This document shows, one piece after another, positions 1-12,386 of a stretch of DNA of 64,000 bases (position 1 is its first letter; each line of letters begins with the position of its first letter). The translations under genes were made by a program, and so were the position numbers. The DNA is from Ulva prolifera (taxonomy: Eukaryota; Chlorophyta; Ulvophyceae; Ulvales; Ulvaceae), in NCBI GenBank assembly GCA_023078555.1, contig CM041197.1:434001-498000 (forward strand). The letters run 5' to 3'. The notes under the pieces were generated by a model. That model ran no database searches. It was not told where the DNA came from and was given only the letters and a program-made list of their open reading frames with translations.

Positions 1-619
1 AGGCGGAAGCCGCTTGGGCTGTGCCACATGAGGGGCTGACCACCTCCAATGCAGCTCGTACAGACGCAGCTCGCGTGCGGCGGGTGCAGTGAGCAGGGCC
101 ACGCAGAGGGGGGGTGTGCCATGCGCCTGCAGCAAGGCCACGAGTGGCTTTGCTGTTGGGCATGGCATACAGCCTGTTCTGGGTGGACTGCTGGCCACCA
201 AGCTGCAGCCTGCAGTCATGTACATGACGGTGCATACCCCCCACAATCAGGGGTACTGCCCGGGCAAGCACACTTACACAAATGCACATGGTGCTATTCA
301 AACTCGCACTGCTGGTGCCGAAAATACAAAAGTTGTACATCTCGTGAAAAACAAACTCGCTCATATCGAAAATTTTCCGCTCATATATATGCGGAAAATG
401 GGGGGGTAAATAAGAGCCTGCGTAAGCGATGGTGCATGAGCGTGGACGCTTGTAAATATGAGTGGCATATGAGCGACGACCTGTGTAGACGTATGCCTAC
501 AGTTGTTTATGTGCACGCTGTCAGACCGTAAAAGGCGATGCTCCCGCGCAGCCGTGATGCGTTGGCGGGCCCGATCATGTTCAACATGGTCAAGCTTCTA
601 GGCCCGGTTGCTGGATGGT
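1..619. other. Unassigned spacer at window start
   Basis: No convincing coding region is seen. The open frames here carry no family motif. No exon 1 or exon 2 like those of the array genes is found on either strand, although the A1 exon 3 copy starts just downstream. Confidence 0.5.
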
Positions 620-657
620 AACCCTGACAATGTGGCGTACGCCACATTGTCGGGGTT
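620..657. repeat. Near-perfect 19+19 bp palindrome with no spacer
   Basis: The left arm 620-638 and right arm 639-657 are reverse complements with one mismatch and meet at the centre without a loop. It lies 5 bp from a second, perfect palindrome. It could be a cruciform-forming site or a remnant of fold-back DNA. Confidence 0.85.
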
Positions 658-662
658 GGGTC

Positions 663-704
663 GGTGCGCATCAGGCTCGCGACGTCGCGAGCCTGATGCG
701 CACC
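663..704. repeat. Perfect 42-bp palindrome
   Basis: Positions 663-683 are exactly the reverse complement of 684-704. The centre reads GACGTC and the arms contain GGTGCGCATCAGG. Together with 620-657 it makes a tandem pair of unrelated palindromes about 140 bp upstream of the A1 exon 3 homology. Confidence 0.9.
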
Positions 705-845
705 GTCATGGGGCCAGGGCGGCCAACAGATGCTGTGTGAGAGCTCCCACATGGCGGACCAATGTGCATGGCCATCCTGGTCCGCCAACACTGCCACCGC
801 CCTGCTCCAGCACAGCACCCGCCGCAGAGCCGCCGCTGCCTGCAG

Positions 846-3285
846 GGGGAGCAGTCGTCTGCGCCGGCCCCGGCTTGTGCGGCTCCTTTCGCGGCTGTCT
901 CTTCAAGGACTGCAACCTCTACGCCGTGCATGGCGCTGCCGCCACGCTCCAACGCTGTGCCTTGTGGTGTGTGCAGAGGGCCCTCCAGCTGCCTGCCGCC
1001 CTGAGGGGTCCGGCGGTGCTGGCCAGCGGCACGGGCACCAACGTAGTGCTCACCGACTGCGTCGTTGTCGCCTTCACGCACGCTGCCATTGCGGACGCCG
1101 GCGCCACCGTCACCGCCGCCGCGACAAGCGCCGAGCACTGCACCTCCGGCTACATCGCAAATGGCACTGGTAGTCACGTCGCGCTCACAGGCTGCGCCCT
1201 GAAGGGAGCACAGGGAGGCATTCATGGGGTGAGGGTCGACGGGGGCTCCATGCTGCTGCGTGGCTGCTCGGTCCGCGGCATATGCCATGGCACTGCAGGC
1301 TGTGAGCAGAGGGTCCACCGTGGAGGTGCACGACAGCAGATTGTGGGCCACAGATTCCGTCGTCAGCATCACAGGCGGCTGTGTCCTGCTGCGTGACACT
1401 GCCGTCGACGGGCCCGGCAGTCCGCGCTGCCGGCACGGACGGCGATTCGGACTGCCTCTCCGCTGTCCGTGTGGGCAACGCAAGAACACCTGAAGGCGGA
1501 GCCACAGTGACAGACCCGTGCTGGGCGCAGCCGGAACGCTGCAGCATCTCATATCGGTCAAAGTCGTCTAGGTTGCACAGCAGCGTGGAGCCAGTTCACG
1601 CCTCTCTGTGTGCCGCGCACGGCGCCGTGGTGGCGATGCACCTGTGCCGCGTTGAAACGCTTGCAGTGCCAGAGGCCACGGGGTCTGATCCCAGCTTTGC
1701 TGTGGCTGCGATCGAGGGGGGCCGCTTGTGCATGGCACACTGCCACGTGGCCAGCAGCGGCAATTGCAACTGCACGGTGACGGAGGACTCAGTCCTGCGT
1801 GCGGCTGCGTGCCGCCTGGAGATGCTCAACACCTCGGCCAGCCTTCGCGTCTCTGCCAGCAGCGTGACACTCGTGGACACATGCATTGTGGAGAGCGGCG
1901 CCTTGCCGCGGGGGGGCCGGGGGATGATGGTGGCCACAGTCGGCGCGACGCTGCGACTGCTCCGCACCACCACCGCCTGCTCGCGCAATTTTGCATCAGT
2001 GATTGACAGCACCGTGACCGCTGTCGGCTGCTCTGCTTCGTGGCTGCAACGCCCCAACGAGGATCATCCCACCTCCAATAGCGGGCCGGGCACAAGCGCA
2101 CTGCAGCCCGCACTGATCTGCCACGACTCTGCGGTCGAGCTGCGGGGGGGTGCACGTGTCTTCAAGGGCTTCTCAGTTGGTGTCTCTTTCACGTGTGGCC
2201 AAGGCGCGGGCCGCCTCGGGATCATCGGGAGGGATGTTCTGTTTGATGGCTGTGAGTCGGGTGTTAAGATTTCAAGCGATCACGGCCGTGTTGGCCCTGT
2301 GGAGCTCGAGATGCTGCAGTGTTCACTGCGCTGCCAGCGTGGTGTGGGCGCAATGGCATTGGTGCTAGTGGCCCGGTGGTGGCGCACATATCTGGGTGCA
2401 GCGTGGAGCAGATGACCTCGGCCGGAGTGACGGTCTGTAGCGGCGCTGAGGCTGTGATTGAGCGCACTGAGATCATTTTGTGCTGTTTTGCCGTGTTAGC
2501 GTCGAGCGCCAGTGCACTACTCATGCATGACGTGCACGTCGTCTGCTGCAGTCATGACAGTGTGGGCGTGTGCCTCGGCGCGGGCATGAACGATGCGGAG
2601 AGCTGCGCCGTGTGTGACTGAGGTGGGGAAGAGGGCCGGTCGGTGGCACTCGCCGCGGCGCAGGCCTCTGGGTGGCAGGGGGCCTTGGGCGCGCGGTGTG
2701 TGCACGAGGGCGGATTGGCGACGGCTGCGATGGAGCGGGTGCTGATTGAGGGCGCGGCGTTCGCGGTTGTGGTTAATGTCTTCGGCCACATGACTGCGAT
2801 TGATGTGTGTGCTGCGTACTGCCGCAGCCTGTTCATGGCAGTGCCCGCGGCTGAGCCAGTTCATGGCAGTGCCCATGGCTGAGTCCGGTGAAGTGTGCGC
2901 AGAGGCGCAGCCTGTGGACTGGCTCGTTGTCAGCCGCCTGGGGGATGATGCAATTGCCATGCTTGCGCTGCAGCACCTGCGAGGGCTCGTGGAGTATGAG
3001 GGTCCTGTTGCACCACTCCACGATGGACAGGCGGCGGCACCGGTCCAGATGACGGCTGGGGCTCGTGATTGTCCTGCGGAGCATTGCGTACCTTCAAGTG
3101 CTGCAGGAGACGCATGCATGCCGGGCTGTCGTCCGGCGGAGCGGGTCCGCCAAGTTGACCGGGGAGTGTTTGACGGGGAGATGACGGGCGACTGGATTGC
3201 CGCGACTCTGTGTCTGCGGATAGCTGCGATAGTGGGCGAGGTCTTGTTGATGGCAATGCTAGCAGAGAGCAGCCACAGGGTGTGA
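846..3285 (+). pseudogene. A1: decayed beta-helix array gene, exon 3 only
   Basis: This stretch is homologous to exon 3 of A2-A6, starting after a usable acceptor (TGCAG at 841-845) with GGAVVCAGPGLCGSFRGC. Family landmarks follow in order: NGTGSHVAL, TVEVHDSRLW, AMHLCRVE, SVTLVDTC, ATLRLLRTT, GARCVHEGG, and the C-terminal TGDWIAATLC segment. The reading frame changes near 1300, 1400-1440, 2360 and 2860. An in-frame TGA (2619-2621) sits inside the CxxCG motif. The last shift is explained by a 28-bp tandem duplication at 2832. No exon 1 or exon 2 is found within 845 bp upstream. It is closest to A2, sharing for example CHVASSG and AAACRLEM. I infer a dead paralogue at the edge of the array. 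Confidence 0.85.
2832..2887 (+). repeat. 28-bp tandem duplication inside A1
   Basis: Unit 1 (2832-2859) and unit 2 (2860-2887) both begin TTCATGGCAGTGCCC. 28 is not a multiple of 3, so the duplication itself moves the downstream A1 frame. One unit alone would restore continuity with the SGEVCAEAQPVDW segment. Confidence 0.85.
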
Positions 3286-3957
3286 CCATCGTACAGCAAG
3301 GCTGTAGTGGCATGCATGGAAGTCAGGCTCAAGGTCTCACACTCCGAGATGTTGCATGTGAGAGACAGAAAGTGACCGTCTGCGCTGCTGCATTGCATAG
3401 TCATGCATCGAGCACAGCGCCTGTGGGTGCCACCAACTTCGCAGCCCCGATCGATGCATGAGTACATGGCAGTAAGATCTGCATGCCGCTCCCTGCAGCT
3501 GACAATCCTAAAATTGACTGCTTGCTCTCGGCGAGTAGGTGTGTTTTCGTCACACAGTACTGCACAAATTTCTCACTCTTTCGCCTGAAGGACTTTTTTT
3601 TAATTTCTTATTGGACTTGATCTGAGGTCGTCACGCGTCTCTCGACGCCTGTCAGCCTAGGGCTTCGTGCTGAAGCAGCTGCCAGATCGCTCGACGTCGA
3701 CACTCGCGGGAGCGCAGCGCTACAATGCGACGACCAACTCGTGCATGGCTGCACTCTCCACCATAACACGATGTCCAAGCAGCGACTCACATTGCAATGG
3801 GTTTACTTGCTATCATCACACGACCCATCGCCTTCGGTCAACGGTTTGGACGTGTGCAAGAGACTGTCGCTACCAAGACATGATGCTGACCCACGATAGC
3901 CTTTATGCATAATTCTCCATTGTATAGGCTTTAGGATACCTGCTGCGGTGTCCTGGA
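3286..3957. other. A1-A2 spacer
   Basis: No gene is seen. A T-rich run occurs near 3594-3612. The last 20 bp hold the short block shared with A3 and A4 upstream regions. Confidence 0.5.
3942..3955 (+). promoter_or_regulatory. Conserved 14-bp block upstream of A2 start
   Basis: CTGCGGTGTCCTGG lies 2 bp before the ATG of A2. Matching blocks occur before A3 (8723) and A4 (13915), giving the consensus CTGCRRTGWYCTGG. It may be 5' untranslated sequence or a translation/transcription signal, or only residual duplication similarity. Confidence 0.35.
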
Positions 3958-6900
3958 ATGTCCATGGAGGCATGGGCACCGTTCTCTGCCCTGAACCACC
4001 GCTGCGACGTGTGTAGCCACATCGTCAGCCCTGCTTCACCCGAGACGCGCCAGGATGCTCACTGCCAAATCTGTTATGATTTGTGTCTATGTTACGCCCC
4101 TCCCGTCATGCAAAGGATGGGCCGTCCATGCTTCCTTCCATCGCAGAGTCTGAAATGGGAGGGCCTGTCGTGCACAAAGGCGACGCACTGCCACCAGAGA
4201 CGTTACACACAGGTGAGATTCAGGCTGTTTTTGTACCACACTCCTTAACGCATTGCATGTGCGGTGCCAAGACGCACACTGCAGCTGTGAGCAGCAGAAG
4301 CCACTCTCAGACGCACAGTACATCAATTAGAAGTCATCTACGCTGGCTAGAATAATACAGTGACTTCACCGAAGTCTCGCTAGTGCCCTTCTGCGCCTCC
4401 AGGTATGGCCAGCAGCTGCAGAGCTAGCTCCAGCGGTGCGCAGATGTCCAGCCTCGCCCTGCGGAGCAAGAGCACGCCCCTGCTACGCCCCTGGGCCCAA
4501 TTGCCCAGCCGTTTACAACTTGTAGCAAGTCCACACCATAATATTCCACCCAACTATGACACAACATGCTGTGCGCAAAACATGTGCTGCCTTGCACCCG
4601 ACCGTAACATGTGTTGGCGCTTCACCTGCCCCCTCACGCTGCAGGCACCGTTGACATGGTTAGAAGAGCTCCTGGCTGAGCTGTCTGCTGGCCAGGGGCG
4701 CATTGACCTGCCTGGGAAGGCACTGGCTCCCAAGAAGTCCCGCCATCGTCGGGTAGACACCCTGGTGGTCTACCGGGCATCTCCCGTGGGGGCGCTCGTC
4801 ATGCGGGGGGCGGTTCAGCTGCCTGCCCAGTGCGTGCTGCTGCTGGACGGCCGCGGCGCCCACTTCGAGGACGTCACCTTCTCAGGTGCACCTTCTGCAT
4901 GCATGCACGTGCAACGCAAGCGGGTCGTGTCTGCTTAGTGCATTTATCTGGCTGCCGTCCGATACATGCTCTGAAAGATTTTGCTCAGCGTGCCTGGGAG
5001 CGATGACCCGACCGCTGCCATGCGAGATGCGGTCTTCTCCGCCCGGTACGTCAGCCAGCGTTGCAGCGACTGTAACATCAGCACACCCGAATCTTGGAGA
5101 CGTCAATGGCCCAACGGAGGTGGCTATGTCCTCATGCATGCAGACACCAGCACTCCAACGCGGCACAGACTCTGAATGCATGCACGTCCCGCTCTGTGCA
5201 TGCAGCACTGCCTCAGTAGGCAATGGACCTGCGCCGCTGCTGCGTTGCATCTCAGTGGTAGCTCTGGAAGCAGCTGACCTTGTGCAACTGATCAGCATGT
5301 GCATGCACCACCAGCGTGTGCATGACCCTGCACCACCATGGCCCCCCCCACACAGACCCCGCTGCATGCAGGAGGTGCGGTCATCTGCGCCGGCCCTGGC
5401 TACTGTGGTTCTTTCCGGGGTTGCACCTTCAAGGACTGCCAGCTGTACGCCGTGCACGGTGCTGCCGCCACGCTGCACTGCTGCGCGTGGTGCACTTCGA
5501 GTGCCGGACTCCGCAGGGCGTGTGGCGGCGCCGCCATCGTGGCTAGCGGCGCTGCCACCTGCGTGACGCTCTCTGACTGCATCGTGAGCGGCTACACTCA
5601 TGCTGCGTTTGTGGAGGGCGAGGCCACCGTGACCGCCTCGGCGATCACTGTCGCGCATTGTGCTTCAGGGTTCATCGCAAATGGCACCGGTAGCCACATT
5701 GCCCTCAGCAACTGCATCCTGTGCGGGCGGCTTGTTGGTGAGCAGGGGGTCAGGGTGCATGGGGCGACTGCACTGCTGCGGAGCTGCACGGTCAGCGGAT
5801 ACAGCACTGCACTGTCCATGTGCGGCATGGGGGCCACCGTGGAGGTGCATTCCAGCACCTTGTCGGCGGAGGACAACGTCGTCGAAATGGCAGGCTCCGG
5901 CTGCGCGCTGCTGCGGGACACTGCTCTGAAGGAGTCTACAGGACCGAAGGGCATGCCATGCATCTCTGCTGTCCGCGTCTTCCATGAACTCGGATCCAAA
6001 AGCCGCTCGTGTGCTGTCCTGCAGTCGTGCAATGTGCACCTTGAGCGCTGCTGCGTGTCACACCACTCAGCCTCGCATAGAGGTGACAGGAGCACACAGA
6101 AGGGGAAACGCTGCGTGTGCTATGCTGGGGGTGCCGCGGTGGTAATGCACCTGTGCCGCATTGAACATGCATGGCCGGTGAGGACCGTGGCAGATGCCCC
6201 ACAAACGGCGGACGTGTTTGACGGGGGCCGTTTGTCCTTAACGCATTGCCATGTTGCCAGCAGTGGCAGCTACGTCGTGCGCAACGCCTCTGTCTTGCGC
6301 GCGGCAGCATGCCGCCTCGAGATGGTCGGCGCAGCGGCCGGGGTGTCTGCCTCCGGCGGCATCGTGACGCTGGTGGACACGCGATTCGTGGAGGTTGGCT
6401 GCTGGCCGAAGCAGAAGCGGTCATGTCCAATGGTGACGGCTTGCTCGGGCTCGACGCTGCGGCTGCTCCGCACTGACTCGGCCAGCTCGCATGATCTCGC
6501 GCGCGTGATCGACAGCACCTTGACTGCAGTGGACTGCACAGTTCAGTGGCTACGGTGTCCGCATGAAGGGCACACCACCCCTGACGGCGCCGATGGCGCA
6601 CGCGCAACACCTGCGGTGCATGATGACGGCATCACAGACGGTGAGACTCACGGAGGCATAGTCATCACCTACTCGGGTGGCGCACCTGGTGCGGGCCGGG
6701 CAGCAGGCCGGCCCGTGGCGGTTCTTCGGGATGTGTCGTTTCGTGGCTGCCATGTGGCGCTTGAGGTCATGAACCAGCACACGCATGTAATGTCTGTTGG
6801 GGTCGAGGTGGTGCGGTGCTCGATGGACCGCGGCACATTTGGCGTGCAGGCCCGCGGCAAGGTCGTCATGCGCATAGCTGCATGCAGCATCATGCATGCC

Positions 6901-7812
6901 TTTATCGGGGTAGCTGTTCTAGGTGGTGCCGATGTCGTGATCGAGCGGACAAGGGCCAGCATGTGCGGCACGGCCGTGTTTGTGTCTGGCCCCAGTTCCG
7001 CATGCATGCGTGACATGCACGTCGCCTGCGGCGGAGTCTCCACCTTGGCTGTGACTGTCGGTCCTGCGGTGGATGATGTTGAGAGGGAATGCGTTGTGTG
7101 TGGACGGCGCGGTGAAGAGAGTTGGTCGGCAGCACACGCTGCGGCGGAGGCCTCTGGGTTACGGGGGGACGTGGGCGCGCGGTGCGTGCACGATGGCGGC
7201 TTTGGGGCGTTGGCGATGGAGCGGGTGCTGATCGAGGATGCGCGGGTCGCTCTTCTTGTCAATACCTTTGGCAACGTGACTGCGAGTCACGTGTTCCTGG
7301 CGTACAGCAGCAGCCCAGCGCCGGTGGTGCACACCGGCAAAGGTGTTGCATCTTGTGGCGAGCCGAGCCCTAGGACATACATGCTGCCTGAGGGTTGCTC
7401 CATGGTCACCCGGCTGGGGGATGTTCCGATCATCGTGCTTGCACTGCAGCGCCTGCGCAGGCACTTGCGTGGGGAAGACCCCACAGCAGCAGTCCACCAT
7501 GACGGGCGGTCGGGGCTGCCCAGGGGGGACACGGCGCAGGCCCTTGCCTGCGTTGCGGAGTGCGCTTGCACAAGTTCTGACGCCCTAGGGGTTGACTGCC
7601 AAGCAGGGAGGTGTCTAGGTATGAATCGCCGTACGCTTGCATGTGGAGTGGGTGACAGTGAGCTGGTGGGAGACTGGATTGCCGGCAGTCTGTGTCAGCA
7701 CATTGCTGTGGCAGTGGGCGAGGTGTTGTTGCTGGTGTTGCTAGCAGAGAGCGGCGAGGAGTTGGGACGGGATCATGGCGCGACGGTGGTCGCGTCCTTG
7801 AGGCCAGTCTGA
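3958..7812 (+). CDS. A2: three-exon beta-helix array protein, intact
   Basis: Exons are 3958-4212, 4645-4885 and 5372-7812. All introns are GT-AG (phases 0 and 1), and the spliced frame is open for 978 residues. Residues 1-85 carry a CDVC...CQIC cysteine module followed by LKWEGLSCTKA. Residues 86-165 form the exon 2 cap ending LLLDGRGAHFEDVTFSG. The rest is a repetitive glycine/serine/cysteine-rich chain with rungs such as GSHIALSNC and VTLVDTRF, typical of a right-handed parallel beta-helix. Around residues 735-770 is ECVVCGRRG...RCVHDGG, a possible metal-binding insert. The C-terminus (VGDWIAGSLC...VGEVLLLVLLAES) is hydrophobic. No signal peptide is evident. The start is the first Met of MSMEAW, aligned with MAFEAW in paralogues. 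Function is unknown; similarity to pectate-lyase-like folds is structural inference only. Confidence 0.85.
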
Positions 7813-8722
7813 CAGTGCGTGTCCTGCACACACGAGGTGGGTGTGGTGGCAGGTGAAGTACGTGCGCACGCATCGAGTCCAGCAACTGCATCGCCATGCC
7901 AACTTGAAGCAGCTCCGAGCTGACTCAGCTGACTCGGAGTCATGTGTGTTCTCCGTTTACACAGGTAGACCTCTTCATCGATCCCGACGAAAAGGTTCCC
8001 ATACCAATACCACAGTCTTGCAATGAACACGCAAAAGGCAACGTGGCAGCACGATGTGCCCCCAGGCCACTGTCTCCCTCAGGACTGCTTCAGTAGTCGA
8101 AAATTTGAAAGTCTTCGGGAGTCGAGAATGCAAATCAGCCCAGTCAAGCCATTTCGCGAGATTTTGAGGCATGTATGATGTAGGCATTATGTCTGAGTGT
8201 TCCGCACGGAAAACATACATGGCGCCTGTCCTTGTGACACGCGTGGAGGACCACCATTATTGCGAGCTCTCGACTTCTGCGACAAGTAGCCACACTGCCA
8301 CTGACTCGTGAACGTACGGCAGTACTAGTGCTCTGTGCTCAATGCTCTGGATTGCGAACTTACCATCTAGTGCTCGCGTTGGGCTTGAAGCTGATGTAGT
8401 CGCAACTCCGAGACGGACTGTCGTGCATGCTCATGAGTCTGGCGAGTGCATGCTCTGTCGTGAGTGCACTCACGACACGCGCGGGAGCTGCGGCTGCTCC
8501 GCGCAAAAGCCTGAAGAGCCCTCATCGAATCAGCGCTGGACTCTGGACTTCACTGCAACCAAAGTGTTGCACGCTGGTGCTGTCGGCACCTGCGTGCTCA
8601 CAGCTCGTACGTCACCTCGGTCAACGATGCATTCCTGGATCCTGAAAACCACATGACATTATCTGGATCATCGATCGCTTCAGCAGCGATTCCCATGGCA
8701 TTTCTAGTTTACTACGCACTCA
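7813..8722. other. A2-A3 spacer
   Basis: No gene or recognisable repeat is supported. Open frames here lack family motifs. Confidence 0.45.
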
Positions 8723-8736
8723 CTGCAATGACCTGG
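8723..8736 (+). promoter_or_regulatory. Conserved 14-bp block upstream of A3
   Basis: CTGCAATGACCTGG corresponds to the block before A2 and A4. It directly precedes the codon that aligns with the family start. Confidence 0.3.
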
Positions 8737-8737
8737 G

Positions 8738-11700
8738 ATATCTTTCGAGGCGTGGGCCCCGTTCTCTGCCCTGAACCGCCGCTGCATGGCGTGCAGTCAC
8801 ATCATCGGCCCTTCATCTACCGAAACGCGTCAAGCTGCTCGCTGTGAGGTCTGCTTCGGATCGGAATTCACAGATCTCCCTCCCGGCGTGCAATGGCCGG
8901 GCGGTCCATGCTTCCTTCCATCTCAGCTGAAATGGGAAGGCCTCGCGTGCACGTTGGCTGTGAAGTGCCAAGGGAGACGAAACAAAGTGGTATATTTCCA
9001 TCCGCGACTTTCTCACAATGTCTACAGCGATGAATGAGCTGTGCGGTGACGAGCCGCACACCAACGCAGTGAGCAGCAGTGAGCTGCGCCGTGCCTTCGC
9101 CATCGCCGTGTCTCGAGCCGCATCTGAACGTATTCTTAGTTTATTTCCTTTTGACAGCGTTGGGTCTAGTTTTTTTGGACTGTTGGGGCGTCCCTGCCCT
9201 TCTCTTGCACTCTCTACGCCACAGCTGCAGCAGTGGTATCTCGCGTATCTGAGATACGCGGATGTCCACCCACGTGGGTACCCCGCGGTACAGGAGCACG
9301 ACCCTGATTGATATCGGTTCGTCTCATTCAGCGCTGCCGGTGGCACCCGTGGCCTGATGACATGCTGATCCGCTGCCTAGCGCTGTCGCAGACACTGGAC
9401 TCGGAACATGCTGCGGCCAACACCTGCCTCCACACGGGCCCTGCCAATGCATGATCAGGCAAGTGGGCTGCTGTAGGCACCCTTCACGCGGCTGGAGGAG
9501 CCTCTGGCTGAGCTCCGTGCCAGCCAGGGGCGCATCGACCTGTGCGGCGAGACCCTGGCTCCGAAGAAGTCGCGCCACCCTCAGGACACCCTGGCAGTCT
9601 TCCATGCATCGCCGGCGGGCGCGTTCGTTGTGCATGGGGTGATCGAGCTTCCTGCGCGGAGCGTGCTGCTGCTCGATGGTCACGGGGCCCACTTTGAGGA
9701 CGTCACCTTCTCAGGTGCACCCTCTGCATGCATGTGCTGTGCAAGTGCGCGTGTTTCTGCCACGTGAGTCGTGGAAATTGTGGTAGCATTGCACTCATGC
9801 GGAGCGAACGTGAAAGGCATGCATTTACAGCAGCATGCATGCCTGAAAGCCTCTGAAGGCGATGGCCCTGTGGACGCTGGACAGCGTCCAAAGGCACGTG
9901 GCGCCGGGACGAAGCGTGTATGCGAATGATCACAACATGCTCCATCAACATGCTCCAGAAATGCACCATTTGCAGTGCCTCCGCTGTCTGCAGGAGGGGC
10001 AGTCATCTGTTCCGGCCTCGGCGCGTCGTTCAACGGCTGCACCTTCTTGGACTCCCAGCTCTACGCCACGGACGGCGCAATCGTCACGCTGCGCCGCTGC
10101 ACGTTCGCATGTGTGCTGAACAATCTGCGCAGCCACACGTCCAGCGGCGGCCCAGCTGTGGTGGCCAGCGGCGTCGCCGCATGCGTGACGCTCGATGATT
10201 GCGCTCTACATGGCCACCTGCATGCAGCCCTCGCCGAGGCCGGGGCCACGGTATCCGCCGCAGCCACCACCGTCCGGCGCTGCGCGTCCGGCTTCACATC
10301 GAATGGCACCTGTAGCCACGTCCTTCTGAGCGACTGCGTTCTGCACGGGTGCCCGGCCAGCCCGCACGGGGTCCGAGTCCAAGGGGGATCTGCGACGCTG
10401 CGATGCTGCTCGGTCAGCGGCTATGGCGCTGCGTTATGCCTGCTGGGAGAACACTCCATGGCGGAGGTGCATTCCAGCAGCTTCTGGGGCAAGGGAATCG
10501 CCGTGAACATCACAGGCAATGCCTGCGCCCTGCTGCGGGACACCTCCATCGAGGAGCCCGATGCTGGCACGACCTGTACTTCCGCTCTTCACGCCTCCCG
10601 CGAAAGCAGATCTGACCGAATCAGATCTCCCACCCTGAGGTCCTGCAGCGTGCAGCCAGAACGCTGCAGTGTTTCCCATCAAACAAGCTTGCGCAGAGAG
10701 CGCGGCGGCGCACTGGAGCGGCCCATCGCTGTTTCAGTTGTGCACGGCGCCGCAGTGGCAATGCACCTGTGCCGTATTCACCAGATTGATCAGCATGCAT
10801 GGCCGGAGGGAACGCATGAAAGCCTTCCGACCGCGGCGGCTATCACCGGAGGGGGCCGTGTGTGCATGACGCATAGTCACGTGTCCACCAGCGGCGCGTG
10901 TGCTATGTGCGACCACTCGACTCTGCGTGCGGCTGACTGCCGCCTGGTGATGGCCGGCGCAGCGGAAGGGGTTTGCGCGGGTGCCAGCAGCGTGGCACTG
11001 GTGGACACGCTCCTCGAGGAGAGCGACTCCTGGCCAAGGGCAGCTCTGCCGCAGGCGGTGGTCTGTGCTTCGCCTGGCACGACTCTGCGGCTGCTCCGCA
11101 CCAACTTCACCGGCTCTCGAGAGTTCGCGATTATGCAGAGCGGCTCTGTAACTGCAGTTGACTTCTCCTTCGAGTGGCTGGCGCGCGCCGACGACGACCA
11201 CGCCTCCTCCGACGGCAGATGTGGTGCGAGCTCATCGGGCGATGCTCTGCTCCTCACAGAGTCTTCTGTCGACCTGCGGGGGGGCCAAGTGATAGGCTTT
11301 GCGACCGGTCTTTTCATGTTGACGGAGGAGGGGCCGAGCTTGTGCCCCCTCAAGGCCGCGTGCATGGATATGATGTTTTGCGGCTGCCAGGTGGGGGTCA
11401 GGGTTGAGAGTGAGGACAGGAGTGAGGTCGGTGTGGACGTTGTGCGATGTACGATGGAGGGCGGAGAGCACGGGGTCCTTGCGCGGGGCCCGGTTACGGT
11501 GCGAGTTGCGGCATGCTTCCTGACTGACATGACCATGGCTGGGGTAGCTGCTGCGGATGGTGCGAATGTGACAGTTGAGCGAACTCGGTTCAGCATGTGC
11601 CACGTCGGCCTGTGGTCGTTCGGCGCGTGCTCCGCGTTCATGCGTGATGCGCATGTGGTGTCGTGCGGGGGCAGCAGTGTGGGGGTGCTAATCGGCGACG

Positions 11701-12386
11701 ACCTGAAGGACGAGGGCGAGGACTGTCGTGCCTGTGGCCGCCGCGGCGTGGCGGGCCGGACGGCGGCGCTCGTCGCGTTGCGGGCTTCGTGCGTGCAGGA
11801 CAAGTTTGGCGCGCGGTGCGTGCATGAGGGCGGCGTGGCGGAGGTGGTGATGGAGCGGGTGCTGGTTGAGGGCGCGCGCGCTGCGATTTCAGATGACCTG
11901 CTCGACGGGGGCGTGAGCGCGAGCGGCATGTGTGCGGCGTTCTGCGGCGCTGCGCACGTCGACGCAGAGGGACGCGAGCTGCCGCGGGCGGAGCTACAAA
12001 CGCGTGCGAGCCATGTGGAATGCTCCGTTGCCAGCCGTGGGGGGGATGTTGCTGTCACTGTGATTGCATTGCAGCACCTCTGCAGGCGCCGGGGCGGTGA
12101 GGGCGACACAGAGGCGAAGCGTGGGTGTGGGGGGTTGCCGGTGGATGATCTGGTGTGTGTTGGTGCTTCTGCTGTGAAGAGAAGTTGTGGAACTTCTGAC
12201 GATCAAGGGGAAAAGGATATAGCAACGCCATGTGTTGCTGAATATCACTGCAGACTACGGCGGGGAGTGTGTGACGGGGAGCTGACGGGGGCCTGGATTG
12301 CTGATGCTCTATGTCAGCACATTGCCGTGTCAGTTGGGAAGACTGTGTTGCTGGCATTGCTGATGGGGAGTAGCCAAACAATGTGA
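8738..12386 (+). CDS. A3: beta-helix array protein with altered start codon
   Basis: Exons are 8738-8986, 9477-9714 and 9994-12386, phases 0 and 1, open throughout (about 958 residues if counted from 8738). The codon aligned with the family ATG reads ATA (8738-8740), followed by SFEAWAPFSALNRR. An in-frame stop lies 3 codons upstream, so that start is lost. The next in-frame ATG is 8786 (MACSHIIG), which would keep the CxxC pair only partly, as it begins one residue before the second cysteine of CMAC. Exon 2 is 238 nt, as in A4. Exon 3 has GGAVICSGLG, NGTCSHVLL, CRACGRRG...RCVHEGG and a hydrophobic tail (VLLALLMGSS). The 5' exon donor is AAA|GTGGTA. Closest paralogue is A4. It may be a recent pseudogene or may use the internal ATG. 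Confidence 0.75.

Noticed and set aside
1-531. 160-codon frame at the window start
   Set aside because: No recognisable domain, no splice-linked partner, cysteine and tryptophan use unlike the genes here.
10877-12109. 410-codon open frame on the - strand opposite A3 exon 3
   Set aside because: It mirrors the A3 coding frame, and a similar antisense frame occurs opposite A4 (16117-17376). GC-rich codon use keeps it open. It has no family motif.
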